Shown here: positions 49,804 through 58,490 of the stretch, one piece after another
Numbering within the stretch: position 1 is the stretch's first letter
Layout: every line of letters starts with the position of its first letter
Assembly: GCF_000145035.1 (NCBI RefSeq)
Contig: NC_014389.1
Span: forward strand, 1 to 64,000
Direction of reading: 5' to 3'
DNA: 64,000 nt
Origin: Butyrivibrio proteoclasticus B316
GTDB lineage: Bacteria > Bacillota > Clostridia > Lachnospirales > Lachnospiraceae
Notes under the pieces: model-generated
The model's database searches: none
Seen by the model: the letters and a program-made list of their open reading frames with translations, nothing else
What the model was told of the DNA's origin: nothing
Made by a program: the position numbers and the translations under genes

Positions 49804-50430
49804 TTATCTGCCATTACCTACTGGCAACACACCAGAGCGTCTTGCACTGTCATAAGAACCGACATATATCATCTTTCTTGGATTCTCGCTAAATCTTACC
49901 TCGTTAGATTCTGTAAAATACAGTGCTTCTAATAGAAACCTTCCATTTACACAGATACTTTTATCGCCGGCTTTAAGTTCATAATATGGATCAATATGTT
50001 CTTTTGTCACAATACTAGCCACATCATTTACATCTACCTTCAGCCGGCAGACCGCATCATCAAATGCTTTCTTTGAAAGGCAGTTTTCAAAAACTTCCAG
50101 TGAGCTTTCAATAGGAGCAAACTCTTCGTATTTATTAAGAAAGTCAGGCGTTTCATTATATATGTAGAGCCTCTTAAGGTCAGTAAAGCAGATGGAATCG
50201 CTGCATCTTATATATTTATGTAGCCCCGCTTCCCAGGCAGAGCTTTCCCTAAAGAGCTTCATTATGTAATGCTCAGGATTCATACCAGGGCTTGGAACGG
50301 ATGGCTGTTCATAATATCTCCCCGCGTATGCATCTATAGTCTCAAAATCGAGAACCTGCTCTACTGCTTCTTCAGGACTTTCTGAATCCACGATAAATTC
50401 CTGTTCTGGTACAGTAACCACGTATTTCAT
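49804..50430 (-). CDS. Hypothetical protein
   Basis: 208 residues from MKYVVTVPEQ behind AGGAGG; the upstream open frame crosses a terminator and is not used. N-terminal strands (KYVVTVPEQEFIVDSESPEE) then an alpha/beta body. No family recognised. Confidence 0.65.
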   Translation of the reverse strand: MKYVVTVPEQEFIVDSESPEEAVEQVLDFETIDAYAGRYYEQPSVPSPGMNPEHYIMKLFRESSAWEAGLHKYIRCSDSICFTDLKRLYIYNETPDFLNKYEEFAPIESSLEVFENCLSKKAFDDAVCRLKVDVNDVASIVTKEHIDPYYELKAGDKSICVNGRFLLEALYFTESNEVRFSENPRKMIYVGSYDSARRSGVLPVGNGR

Positions 50431-50493
50431 GCGAATCCCTCCTATTCTTTTAGGATATCTTTTTCTTTGTTTTAACAGTTTTCTGCACAAAAA

Positions 50494-50516
50494 TAGCGCT
50501 GCCAAAGGCAACGCTA
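50494..50516 (-). terminator. Probable intrinsic terminator
   Basis: TAGCG-t/c-TGCC pairs with GGCA-a-CGCTA around AAA, followed on the minus strand by TTTTTG. It follows the 144-residue gene. Confidence 0.7.
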
Positions 50517-50523
50517 CTATTAC

Positions 50524-50958
50524 TTAATACCATCTTCTTACGACATAGCCGTCATCAGTTTTAGTGATCTGAGTGTCCCAGTGCATCTCTTCCTCATCAT
50601 CAGTCATCTGTCTGATATGTTCAGAGCCTGGGGCGTCAAGATCAGGATCCCTGTCTTCTTCCCATTCATTCCACCTATACATGATATACTCGATGAATTC
50701 TTCCTCGGTATAAAAGCTGTCATGCTCAAGAAGCACTTTTGCAAACTCCCTGTCGCTATCCCATCGGCCATCAATATCGCAAAATGTTCCCTCGCGTACT
50801 GATTCATGGAGTGATTCAAGATTTTCATCACAGGCCTGTAGGATGTTTAAAAGAGCAATAAAGTCTTCCTTTGAATCTACCAGGTCGTACTTCTCCCAGT
50901 TTCTTATAAGAAAATCTTTTACTTCGATTGGCTTTATCTGATTCTGCTTTATATACAT
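50524..50958 (-). CDS. Hypothetical acidic protein
   Basis: 144 residues, strongly acidic and Trp-rich (YRWNEWEEDRDPDLDAPG), mostly helical. AAGGAGAA leader. Family unknown. Confidence 0.65.
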   Translation of the reverse strand: MYIKQNQIKPIEVKDFLIRNWEKYDLVDSKEDFIALLNILQACDENLESLHESVREGTFCDIDGRWDSDREFAKVLLEHDSFYTEEEFIEYIMYRWNEWEEDRDPDLDAPGSEHIRQMTDDEEEMHWDTQITKTDDGYVVRRWY

Positions 50959-50972
50959 AATTTTCTCCTTAT

Positions 50973-51365
50973 TTACTTACTGAGGATGAGGAGTCTTTCA
51001 ACTTCCTTCAAGATGTCCTCATCGGTTTTTAAAACCTTCTTTGGCTCAGATGCCTTCACTCCAAATATCTTCATGATATCATGATTTGTAATGTTTCCAA
51101 GCCGCTTTTCGTCCTTCTTATTCTCAGGTTCAAATCCTCCGATATTCCAGTATGCCAGTTCTCCATACTCTCTGCATGCTTCGATATCCTCGGGAAGAGT
51201 TCCTTCTCTGTCGGCTACGAACTTAAAGCTTCCATGTTTGGAGCCTTCTCCGATCTGCATATTGTAATAATGAAGACTACTTCCATCCTCTGACATAACA
51301 AGGCTGTCATGAGGGTAGATTCCGTAAGGTCTTACCATGTTGGTTTCCATATCCTTGATCCACAT
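50973..51365 (-). CDS. Hypothetical protein
   Basis: 130 residues, strand-rich first part (SLHYYNMQIGEGSKHGSFKF) and helical C-terminus. AAGGAGAAT leader; 10 nt behind the 324-residue gene. Family unknown. Confidence 0.65.
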   Translation of the reverse strand: MWIKDMETNMVRPYGIYPHDSLVMSEDGSSLHYYNMQIGEGSKHGSFKFVADREGTLPEDIEACREYGELAYWNIGGFEPENKKDEKRLGNITNHDIMKIFGVKASEPKKVLKTDEDILKEVERLLILSK

Positions 51366-51375
51366 ATTATTCTCC

Positions 51376-52350
51376 TTAGTTTACGACTTTGATCGACGCA
51401 CACTGTAGTGCTGCCGCGTTCATATTTTTTCTTTTATTGACATGTTCTTTTACAAAAGCTGTTTTCCCGGTTTTAGTTTTTCTTATATGACTTCTTACCA
51501 CCCATGAAGCACAAGTATACTTTCTAATACTCTGCTCAGTGTGTGCTTTTGGAGCTTTATCAGAGACAAAGCTGATGCCATTTAAAGTACGAATTCGTCT
51601 ATTGTCCGAACTCTGGTATACTGATTTAATATTTTCACCCGACTTTTTCTTGACTGAAGTCTTGTTATTATTAAGAGCCAGGAGAACATTGACAATATGC
51701 GTCATACTCAACGCAGCTGAAGATGCTTTATCATAATCATCAGCGTATTTGCCGCCTAAAGTGTATATCTCCTTTGCTTTTTCCATTCTATTCCGATATA
51801 GGCGCAGGTATTGCTCCTGAAGCATTGGATCTGCGTGCTGCAAAAACTCGCTTTCAGTGATTGCCTGTATGTCATTCATGAAGTCGGTTTTCCAGACAAT
51901 ATCGCCTCCAACACCGCCATTTCCATCTTCATATGTAGCACTAATCAGACTCTCCCATGTGCCGCGGGCATACCAGTTTCCTTCATTGAAACCATATCTG
52001 CAGAACCGGATCCTGAAAGTCTTATCTTCGAGGTTAATCTCTTTAATATCCCAGGTTATATACCAGCCATGCTTAGCTCTCAAGGTACCGTGCTCGAATG
52101 GAGGAATGTAAGATAGCCATTGATCGTATTCTACCAAGGCGTTTTTAAAAAGTTCTTGTCTGAGATTATCAAAATCCAGTTCGGTAACGTCAATGTAATT
52201 CCGCCTTTTTACATCCGCTCTGCTTTCAACGATATTTTTATCGATGAGACACTTAGTAAGAAGACCGGCAAACTTATAGCCTGTAATAACCGACTCTTCT
52301 GTGGTAAAAGCATCAAAGTCGATAAAATCATTTTTGAAATCGTTGTTCAT
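51376..52350 (-). CDS. Hypothetical protein with basic C-terminus
   Basis: 324 residues. An alpha/beta body with Trp/Gly-rich strands (FNEGNWYARGTWESLIS) is followed by a basic end (RSHIRKTKTGKTAFVKEHVN) resembling the H-x-R-K-x-K-x-G-K motif seen at the ends of plasmid replication or conjugation proteins, and like that of the Cys/His protein at 44 kb. Its ATG overlaps the upstream stop by 4 nt. No family recognised. Confidence 0.65.
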   Translation of the reverse strand: MNNDFKNDFIDFDAFTTEESVITGYKFAGLLTKCLIDKNIVESRADVKRRNYIDVTELDFDNLRQELFKNALVEYDQWLSYIPPFEHGTLRAKHGWYITWDIKEINLEDKTFRIRFCRYGFNEGNWYARGTWESLISATYEDGNGGVGGDIVWKTDFMNDIQAITESEFLQHADPMLQEQYLRLYRNRMEKAKEIYTLGGKYADDYDKASSAALSMTHIVNVLLALNNNKTSVKKKSGENIKSVYQSSDNRRIRTLNGISFVSDKAPKAHTEQSIRKYTCASWVVRSHIRKTKTGKTAFVKEHVNKRKNMNAAALQCASIKVVN

Positions 52351-52598
52351 ATTCTTTTCCTTTCCTTAAGAGACTTAATATCTCTAAACCTGGAATCATC
52401 ATCCTCTGGATCCTCATTGTCCCACATACCAAATGCCTGGTCTGTTTTAAGGAACTTTTCGTATTCCTCTCCTGCAAGCTTTACGAATTTAGCTCTGATC
52501 ATATCTGCAGCACTGTCTTTTGCAGCAATCTCTGCTGTAGACTTTATATCACACTGGCACTGCTCGATTGTAGTTTTTATGATCATATATCTGTCCAT
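52347..52598 (-). CDS. Small hypothetical protein
   Basis: 83 residues, helical, charged. Starts 1 nt after the 48-residue gene's stop and ends overlapping the next start. Family unknown. Confidence 0.6.
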   Translation of the reverse strand: MDRYMIIKTTIEQCQCDIKSTAEIAAKDSAADMIRAKFVKLAGEEYEKFLKTDQAFGMWDNEDPEDDDSRFRDIKSLKERKRI

Positions 52599-52599
52599 C

Positions 52600-52746
52600 T
52601 TATTCTCCTATCATTGGCATCCATACTGGCATATTTTTCATATAGTTCTCGGCCTGCTCTATGCTCGGAGTATCCTGGATTTCTCCATAAGAACAATACT
52701 TATTGAGTTTCTTGCACAGTTCCAACCACTGTTCTTTTGTTATCAT
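52600..52746 (-). CDS. Small hypothetical protein
   Basis: A 48-residue helical protein starting MITKEQWLELCKKLNK behind GAGGAAACAT. It fits tightly between two genes (8 nt upstream, 1 nt downstream), which supports it. Family unknown. Confidence 0.6.
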   Translation of the reverse strand: MITKEQWLELCKKLNKYCSYGEIQDTPSIEQAENYMKNMPVWMPMIGE

Positions 52747-52754
52747 ATGTTTCC

Positions 52755-53039
52755 TCAGATCTCCTCATATGTCGCCATGGCGAGTGCTTCGCCAATCGGG
52801 CATCCGTTTCCATTAACTTCGTAAACTTCGTAGCGAAGGCTGTCTATTGGAAGCGCTCCATCATCATTTAGATGGTCAAAAAGGTCGCATATCTTATCGC
52901 CGGCATTTTCAACAGCCTCTTCTTTGGTCTTGTAGCCATAAACAAGTGGCTGATTTGCACACTCAATGTATGTACCATCTTTTACACCTGCAATCCTATT
53001 TGCTTTTTGTTTGATGATAAATCCAAATGTATTCGCCAT
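52755..53039 (-). CDS. Hypothetical protein
   Basis: 94 residues from MANTFGFIIK behind GAGGAG; the hydrophobic open frame before it lies in the promoter. Alpha/beta with a strand pair (GTYIECANQPLVYGYKTKEE). Family unknown. First gene of the 49.0-53.0 kb group. Confidence 0.65.
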   Translation of the reverse strand: MANTFGFIIKQKANRIAGVKDGTYIECANQPLVYGYKTKEEAVENAGDKICDLFDHLNDDGALPIDSLRYEVYEVNGNGCPIGEALAMATYEEI

Positions 53040-53060
53040 TTTATTCTCCTCTCTTTTACC

Positions 53061-53109
53061 TGACATTAAAATAAATACTTTTAAGTTATGGCATGTTTTA
53101 AGCAAAATA
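53061..53109 (-). promoter_or_regulatory. Shared promoter/leader module (copy 6)
   Basis: On the minus strand: TATTTT, 12 bp, CCATAAC, 19 bp, TGTCA, then AGAGAGGAG and the 94-residue start. The TATTTT overlaps the tail of the terminator at 53111. Confidence 0.55.
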
Positions 53110-53110
53110 A

Positions 53111-53135
53111 AAAGCAGCCCCATGTGAGCTGCTTT
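53111..53135 (-). terminator. Intrinsic terminator
   Basis: AAAGCAGC pairs with GCTGCTTT across a 9-base loop; TTTTTATTTT follows on the minus strand. Confidence 0.8.
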
Positions 53136-53766
53136 CCAATCATGCCGCCTTGCAAGATAATAACGCTTTTATAAATCAGAATGGTTTTAAAGTTATCCAA
53201 GATAAGCCCCGCGGCTACTTCCTGGGGATAAGCTTCTCTTCCAGTAAGAGACAGTTCCTTATCAAGCATCTTCTGGTAGACCTCTGCCGCGCTGTTTCCG
53301 AAATTCTCAAGATAATATCCTATGACAAGGAGCGTATCCTGTTCTTCAAATACGTCATTAGGATCCTTTGTAGAATGCCCCTGCATATTGCAGAGATAGT
53401 TTGATACAAAGTATTCTTCCTTTTCGTTCGCATGCTGATTTACAATTGCAAGCACGTTGTTAACAAAACCGTTATCTGTATTCAACCTAGCTGATTCTAT
53501 CTCAGCCGTTTCAATTACCCATGGCTTTATATCCGCTGCCTTTGTCTTTGCTACTGATTCATTTGATTCATAAAAAGGAGACTTTCCACACAAAAAGGAG
53601 ACTTTCCAGCGGGTTTACGTTCCACATAATCGCATTCAAATTCATCATCGCAATCAAATGGAATCATGAGCTTTGAATATTCGTTGTAAACTGCTCTTGC
53701 TAGATCAGGATGCTTTTTAACAAAATCTTTTGCATACATCTCTGCATATTTCGCATCAATATTCAT
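53136..53766 (-). pseudogene. Gene split by a 20-nt tandem duplication
   Basis: The 5' part starts MNIDAKYAEMYAKD behind AGGAGGATAAACAA and reads to KPAGKSPF, then shifts frame. AAAAAGGAGACTTTCCA occurs twice, at 53572 and 53592, 20 bases apart. Removing one 20-base unit joins KPAGKSPF to YESNESVAKTKAAD and restores one protein of about 205 residues. The downstream frame also runs through the terminator, so its stop may be lost by a second small change near 53150; another frame there ends in KALLSCKAA before the stem. Family unknown. Confidence 0.7.
53572..53608. repeat. 20-nt tandem duplication
   Basis: Two copies of AAAAAGGAGACTTTCCA with a 20-base period. 20 is not a multiple of three, so the host gene is frameshifted. 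Confidence 0.9.
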
Positions 53767-54028
53767 TTGTTTATCCTCCTGTTCACCATACATTAACTGA
53801 TATATATAAGTATGTTTTGTCTTAGGAAAGATAAAAATATGGCGCCGCTTTGCTACCCGGTCCAAAAGAAGCTTTCGCTTTTGAATATGAGCTTCGCTTT
53901 TCTTCAAATCATATTTTTATATTTTTATAAAAATAAGTTTGCGGTTGATAAAGATGTAAATCTTAAAACATAAACCTGCGGTACGTAAAAGAAACATTTA
54001 ACGTATGACGATGTAAAATACATCTAGG

Positions 54029-54066
54029 AAAACTGCCTGGCACAAATGATGATGCCAGGCAGTTTT
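54029..54066. terminator. Bidirectional intrinsic terminator
   Basis: A perfect 14-bp stem (AAAACTGCCTGGCA) around a 10-base loop, 20 nt past the AlbA_2 gene. Confidence 0.9.
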
Positions 54067-54085
54067 CTCACAATTATATAAATTT

Positions 54086-55528
54086 TTATCCAAGGTTCAC
54101 ATTGTTTTGATTTGTCTTATAATATTTCTTCCTTCCTTCACCGCTAATGATAAGATAATCATTTTCTACAAGATTATTAAGAATCTTATTCCTAAAATAT
54201 GTAGAATCACTCACACCCAAATATGTAGTGATTTCTGTTGCTGTCCTTGCATTGTTATAACAAAATGAAAGAATTCTCTCATCATGTTTGCTTCCGTTTG
54301 GAACAGGAACATATATGAGATTTCTGGTAGGATCAGCTTCAACGCCTCCGTCATATGTAAGATCCGGAAGGACCAGTGTGAAATGATCGGAAGTTGAATA
54401 AATATATGGCCTATGCTTTTCATCTGCCTTTGAATAATCTTCTACTATTTTATCAAATCCTGTTCCGGCAGCTTCCATAACATTACATGAAACCAATATT
54501 CCACATATCAGTTCATTTCTTCTTTTTGAGATTATTGAAGAAAGATCATAGGTCTTTTCTGTCTTTGTACTCTGGAAAAAGCTTCCTGGTGACGATATCT
54601 CAAGTCGGTCTTTGAACATATCAACCTGAATCTGCGTACCATCAAGAAAGTAGTCTCTATGGGCGACTGCATTTATAAGTCCTTCAAACAATGCTCTTGC
54701 AGGATATGCATCAATGTTTATTCTTGAAGATGACTGCTTTACCATAGTATGGTTCATCCTCTGAGTTATGAAATCCTGCATATATTCGATGGTATCTGTT
54801 AGACATCCGGAAAATTTATTTACAGTGACTATCCTCTCACTACCTTTATTAAATCCAGAAAAAGCAGAACACTGGACTTCAGTCTTGTTATCCTTATAAT
54901 CATCAGAGAATAAGACGGCACCATTTGCTAAATTCCTGTTCTCATCAAAAAATCCCAAAGAAGTAAGAGCTTTGTCTGATAGTTTTGTCCCTTTTGAATG
55001 TTCGTCATGAAATTTAAAGAGCTTGGAAAAATTGTCCCTTTTATACACTCGATCTGAAATGAGCGTATCATAAGCCTTGTTTTGGCTATTGATGCTCATT
55101 TCAATTATCTCTTCATATGTTGCTCCATTAGTAAAGCCTTCTCTCCTCATGTATATGGAAGGTATATTCTTAAACTTTACTATTACGGGTCTAACAGGTG
55201 ATTTTTCTACTTTTACGGCTAATATAAAGAATTCTGTTTCTCTGACTTTATATGAAATAAAATCAATTTTATATGGAGGTCTTGGAGTAAGATGCTCATT
55301 TATCTGGTTGTTAAAATAATTCCTTTCATTATCAGCCTGTTTTCGTTCAAAGCCAATAAGGTTATTGGTCTTATCATCAACACCAATATACATGGTTCCG
55401 CCTTCAGCATTTGCAAAACCGGCTATTGTTTTTATCCATCCTTCTATGTCATCCCTGTTAAGGCGTTGTTTACATTCAATTTCTCTGCTCTCAAATGCAT
55501 TACCATTAAGAATTTCCTCTAAAAACAT
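54086..55528 (-). CDS. AlbA_2 (Schlafen-type) / HATPase_c_4 regulator
   Basis: 480 residues. The N-terminus is an AlbA_2 domain: E-C-K-x-x-L, then I-x-G-F-A-N-A-E-G-G-T-M-Y-I-G-V-D-D (about 35-52) and R-P-V. A middle region leads to a RecG-like HATPase_c_4 domain with A-L-F-E-G-L-I-N-A-V-A-H-R-D-Y (about 282-296) and G-S-F-F near 325. The C-terminus is a winged helix (NARTATEITTYLGVSDSTYF). This family includes transcription regulators and defence-linked proteins. Its leader holds seven phased ACTTCAATA repeats, which suggests strong self-control. Start from GGAGG. Confidence 0.88.
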   Translation of the reverse strand: MFLEEILNGNAFESREIECKQRLNRDDIEGWIKTIAGFANAEGGTMYIGVDDKTNNLIGFERKQADNERNYFNNQINEHLTPRPPYKIDFISYKVRETEFFILAVKVEKSPVRPVIVKFKNIPSIYMRREGFTNGATYEEIIEMSINSQNKAYDTLISDRVYKRDNFSKLFKFHDEHSKGTKLSDKALTSLGFFDENRNLANGAVLFSDDYKDNKTEVQCSAFSGFNKGSERIVTVNKFSGCLTDTIEYMQDFITQRMNHTMVKQSSSRINIDAYPARALFEGLINAVAHRDYFLDGTQIQVDMFKDRLEISSPGSFFQSTKTEKTYDLSSIISKRRNELICGILVSCNVMEAAGTGFDKIVEDYSKADEKHRPYIYSTSDHFTLVLPDLTYDGGVEADPTRNLIYVPVPNGSKHDERILSFCYNNARTATEITTYLGVSDSTYFRNKILNNLVENDYLIISGEGRKKYYKTNQNNVNLG

Positions 55529-55549
55529 GCTAAAATCCTCCTATTGAGT

Positions 55550-55627
55550 ACTTCAAAAGCCACTTCAATAATACTTCAATATTCACTTCAATGCTACTTC
55601 AATAAAAACTTCAGAACCACTTCAATA
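55550..55627. repeat. Seven phased ACTTCAATA direct repeats
   Basis: ACTTCA begins at 55550, 55562, 55573, 55585, 55596, 55608 and 55619, so steps are 12, 11, 12, 11, 12 and 11 bp. Four copies read ACTTCAATA exactly. They lie 22-100 nt upstream of the AlbA_2/HATPase start. All copies face one side of the helix if the period is near 11.5 bp. Confidence 0.85.
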
Positions 55628-55721
55628 CAATTTATTTTGATTATATACTTAAATGTTCTTAAAAGATAATTTTTTAGGTTAATGACCGGTTTGAAGATTA
55701 TCTGGCAAATATACTCAAATA

Positions 55722-55747
55722 GTACGTAAAATAGATATTTTACGTAC
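55722..55747. repeat. Perfect GTACGTAAAATA inverted repeat
   Basis: GTACGTAAAATA, GA, then its exact complement. A related ACGTACCG copy lies at about 55824-55831 and GGTACGTAAAAG at about 53980. It may be a recombinase or regulator site for the short tyrosine recombinase. Confidence 0.7.
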
Positions 55748-55910
55748 CGTTAAATAGCTTAAATGCGTCACTTAAATTTTTAGCCATTCCAGGCATTCAG
55801 TATACGTAATTTCCCAAGATAAAATACGTACCGTAATTTTGCGTTTTCAGATAGCTATTTTGTGTTATTATAGGGTTGGGGATTTGAAAAAAAGAAATTT
55901 GAAAAGGGGA

Positions 55911-55944
55911 TATGCCGGCGGCCCCGCCATGGCATTTTTATTTT
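55911..55944 (+). terminator. Terminator-like hairpin just before recombinase start
   Basis: ATGCCGGCGG-cc-CCGCCATGGCAT forms a GC-rich hairpin with an inner GGCGG/CCGCC stem, followed by TTTTTATTTTT. The GTG start of the recombinase comes directly after the T run. Confidence 0.75.
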
Positions 55945-55945
55945 T

Positions 55946-56512
55946 GTGGCTAATAAAACAACTGTTGCTCTTACACAAGATCAGTATAAAGAAATGATCC
56001 AGACAATCCGTGAAGGCGGAATAGGGTTTCGAAAAAACGATCGCATCGCAAATGCTCTTGTCCTGGAAGCGAATCTCGGACTTCGTATCGAAGACATTCT
56101 CAATCTTAAATTAAATGATATTATACCGGATGGTGACAGATACAGATTAAACATCGTGGAGCAAAAAACTAAAAAGAAAAGAAGCTTTACGGTCCCATTC
56201 CCGATCTACCAGTATATCAAGTTGTATGCTATGGAAAACGGGATCGGGCCAGATGAACGTCTCTTTGCCATTTCAGAAAGGAATGTGCAGAAATATTTAC
56301 AAAAGGTTTCAGGCTACCTCGGATACGATAATATCGGCACTCATTCGTTCAGGAAGTTTTTTGCGACAGAAATTTATCTTAATAATGATTACAATATTGT
56401 TTTAGTGCAGCAACTGCTCCAACACAGCTCTGTTGCTATAACTCAGCGATATATAGGTATCACATCCGAGATGCAGGAAAAAGCACTTCTTGGTCACATA
56501 CAACTTCTTTGA
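55946..56512 (+). CDS. Short tyrosine recombinase (FimB-like size)
   Basis: 188 residues, almost only the catalytic domain: Arg in NLGLRIEDIL, Lys in EQKTKKKRSF, H-x-x-R in GTHSFRKFF, His in LLQHSSVAIT and Tyr in QRYIGI. There is no room for a normal N-terminal core-binding domain, as in FimB/FimE inversion recombinases. It starts with GTG right after a terminator hairpin and has no good ribosome site; an ATG at 55994 is an alternative start. Expression may be limited by read-through. Possible targets are the ACGTAC inverted repeats upstream. Confidence 0.85.
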   Translation: MANKTTVALTQDQYKEMIQTIREGGIGFRKNDRIANALVLEANLGLRIEDILNLKLNDIIPDGDRYRLNIVEQKTKKKRSFTVPFPIYQYIKLYAMENGIGPDERLFAISERNVQKYLQKVSGYLGYDNIGTHSFRKFFATEIYLNNDYNIVLVQQLLQHSSVAITQRYIGITSEMQEKALLGHIQLL

Positions 56513-56559
56513 AAAATTTTAAAATGAAATGATACATAATAATTTATGGAAATAAAAAA

Positions 56560-56585
56560 AGCGGTCACACAAAAGTGTAACCGCT
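56560..56585 (-). terminator. Intrinsic terminator
   Basis: AGCGGT-c-ACAC pairs with GTGT-a-ACCGCT around AAAA; seven T residues follow on the minus strand. It ends the AAA-ATPase transcript and may serve the recombinase too. Confidence 0.75.
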
Positions 56586-56802
56586 GCGCTTAGAACTCAT
56601 TCTACTTGATTATTCTCCGATTTACGATCATAATACCGCAAGCATTAGACGTAACTCAAATCTGCGTACTTATTATCCATACAAATTAACTAACGTTAAT
56701 TTTATGATTTCATTATAGCAGATATTTTCAAAAATGCAAATTTATTTGCTCATTCTCCCTTTCTGTCTGAAGCTGTTGTGCCTTCTGCGTAATCAGCTTC
56801 TT
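56586..56802. other. Intergenic region
   Basis: No gene seen. AAATTAAC/GTTAATTT palindrome at about 56686-56703. The rest is AT-rich. Confidence 0.35.
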
Positions 56803-58389
56803 TTATACCGTTGCTTCATATAGGAGTTTATCTCCTACATGGACCTGTTTAACGCCGATTTCTTTGTTCTTGTTGAAATTAAAGCTGAGCATATAACCTG
56901 TATCAAGTCCGAAGTAATCCAGGTAATCGCTTATCTGTTCCTCTCCGCTTTCATTATAACGCTCTCCGTGCCATATCTTAAGTTCAATTATATACTGCTG
57001 TCCCAGGTAATCGATAATTACATCGGTCCGCTTCTGGTCTCTGGTCTGAGCTTCGATATAGTAATTACCTGTACCGTTGATGACAGGCTTTACATACAGA
57101 AGGAAAAATTCTCTTCCGTCTTTTTCCTTGAACTTTTCTTCAAGCTCACCATATATCTGATGATAAGTTTCTACAAAATGTTCCAGAATAAGACGCACAT
57201 TAAGCTTTCCATTCTCAACAAAAATATTTCTATTAAGATCACCTTCTCTGAAGAATACATTACTCTTCATTTCTTCCTCTGAAAGGAAATAATTATATAG
57301 CATAGTCTCAAATATTCTATTTGAAACCTTTACTGTATTATGGTCATTTCTTATAAGTCCATACATTTCCATCTGAACTATTGCATCCTGTTGACCATTC
57401 CATGTAAGTCTTGTACCTTCCATAAGGATACTTCTAATGGTCTGCTTGAGTTCCGGAAGGTTATTTAGGTTCTTAGTAAGTGACTGGAACAAAGTATTAT
57501 TCTCTGAAAGAATAAGCTTTACAGCTTCATCCAGCCCCCACTGAGTCCATATCTTATCGGCACTAATTTTGTCTTTTACACTAGTATCCAGAAGTTCGCA
57601 TATTCTGCTAACAAGGAAAGGATAACCATTCGTGTAGTCTCTGATCATCTTTGCCATAGCTGCACAATCCATCCCTGTACCATGATCTGCCTCATATTCC
57701 TGAAGCATGTTCCTAATGCCATCTTCAGAAAGGCTCATGTCTACATTGAAATCAGCTGCAATATTCCATGGACTATTTTCTTTTGATTCATCTTCAGGAC
57801 GAATCTTATTCTTTAAATGCTTTACATCTGTAACGCCTGCCAAAATCACAGATTGAAAAGTTCTAATACCGTCTCTGTCACGACTGATATATTTATCCCT
57901 AAGCTGGGCTAAAAAATCCAAAAACACTTGATTGTTCGTAGCTGTATCAACTTCATCAATAATCAGAACTATATCTCTTTCAGAAGCCTCGCACCATTTC
58001 ATGAGTTCATCAAATAACTCTCCTAACCTAGCTTTAGGCTCTTCGCTATCCTTCCATTTTTCTATCGTTCCAATGATACAGCTCATATCTACGTTATCAA
58101 GTTTCCTACGATTGCATAAAAGCCTACAAAACTCCTGAACAAATTTTTCTTCGGTAGAAAAACCTGATTCTCCAATGCTTTGAAAGTCCAAGAAAAGAAC
58201 ATCATATTCTTCAGATAGATTTTTTCTAAGAGCAGTTAGCGTCGTGGTTTTTCCGTACTGTCTGGCTCTGTTTATGGTAAAGTATTTTCCCTGATCTACG
58301 AGCTCTTTGATCTCCTTAACACGCTCTGTAAGGTCAACCATATAATGTTTAGTTGGAATACAAACTGCTGTCGTATTGAATGTTTTCAC
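56803..58389 (-). CDS. AAA-ATPase with C-terminal PD-(D/E)XK-like domain
   Basis: 528 residues of the AAA-ATPase_like/PDDEXK_9 type. Early motifs are F-x-I-N-R-A-R-Q-Y-G-K-T-T-T (P-loop variant, about 38-51), then DVLFLDFQSIG and the Walker B strand DIVLIIDEVD, followed by S-V-I-L-A-G-V-T-D-V (sensor). A large middle contains E-x-G-I-R/Y-P-F-L-V. The C-terminus has DVIIDYLGQQYIIELKIWHG, the nuclease core D ... E-x-K. These proteins are common in Lachnospiraceae, in many copies; their role is unclear (defence or transposition has been proposed). GGGAGA leader. Confidence 0.9.
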   Translation of the reverse strand: MKTFNTTAVCIPTKHYMVDLTERVKEIKELVDQGKYFTINRARQYGKTTTLTALRKNLSEEYDVLFLDFQSIGESGFSTEEKFVQEFCRLLCNRRKLDNVDMSCIIGTIEKWKDSEEPKARLGELFDELMKWCEASERDIVLIIDEVDTATNNQVFLDFLAQLRDKYISRDRDGIRTFQSVILAGVTDVKHLKNKIRPEDESKENSPWNIAADFNVDMSLSEDGIRNMLQEYEADHGTGMDCAAMAKMIRDYTNGYPFLVSRICELLDTSVKDKISADKIWTQWGLDEAVKLILSENNTLFQSLTKNLNNLPELKQTIRSILMEGTRLTWNGQQDAIVQMEMYGLIRNDHNTVKVSNRIFETMLYNYFLSEEEMKSNVFFREGDLNRNIFVENGKLNVRLILEHFVETYHQIYGELEEKFKEKDGREFFLLYVKPVINGTGNYYIEAQTRDQKRTDVIIDYLGQQYIIELKIWHGERYNESGEEQISDYLDYFGLDTGYMLSFNFNKNKEIGVKQVHVGDKLLYEATV

Positions 58390-58490
58390 TAGTTTCTCCC
58401 TTGTGATACATCATTACCCTGCATCATAGCTATACAAATAATATAACACGCAGACTTTTTTCGTACAAACTTAAATACCTGCGCATATCA

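Noticed and set aside
53081..53593. Independent gene starting with TTG
   Set aside because: The TTG lies inside the tandem duplication and has no separate ribosome site; it is the shifted second half of the gene starting at 53766.
55550..55627. CRISPR array
   Set aside because: Repeats are only 9 bases with 2-3 base gaps; there are no spacers or cas genes.
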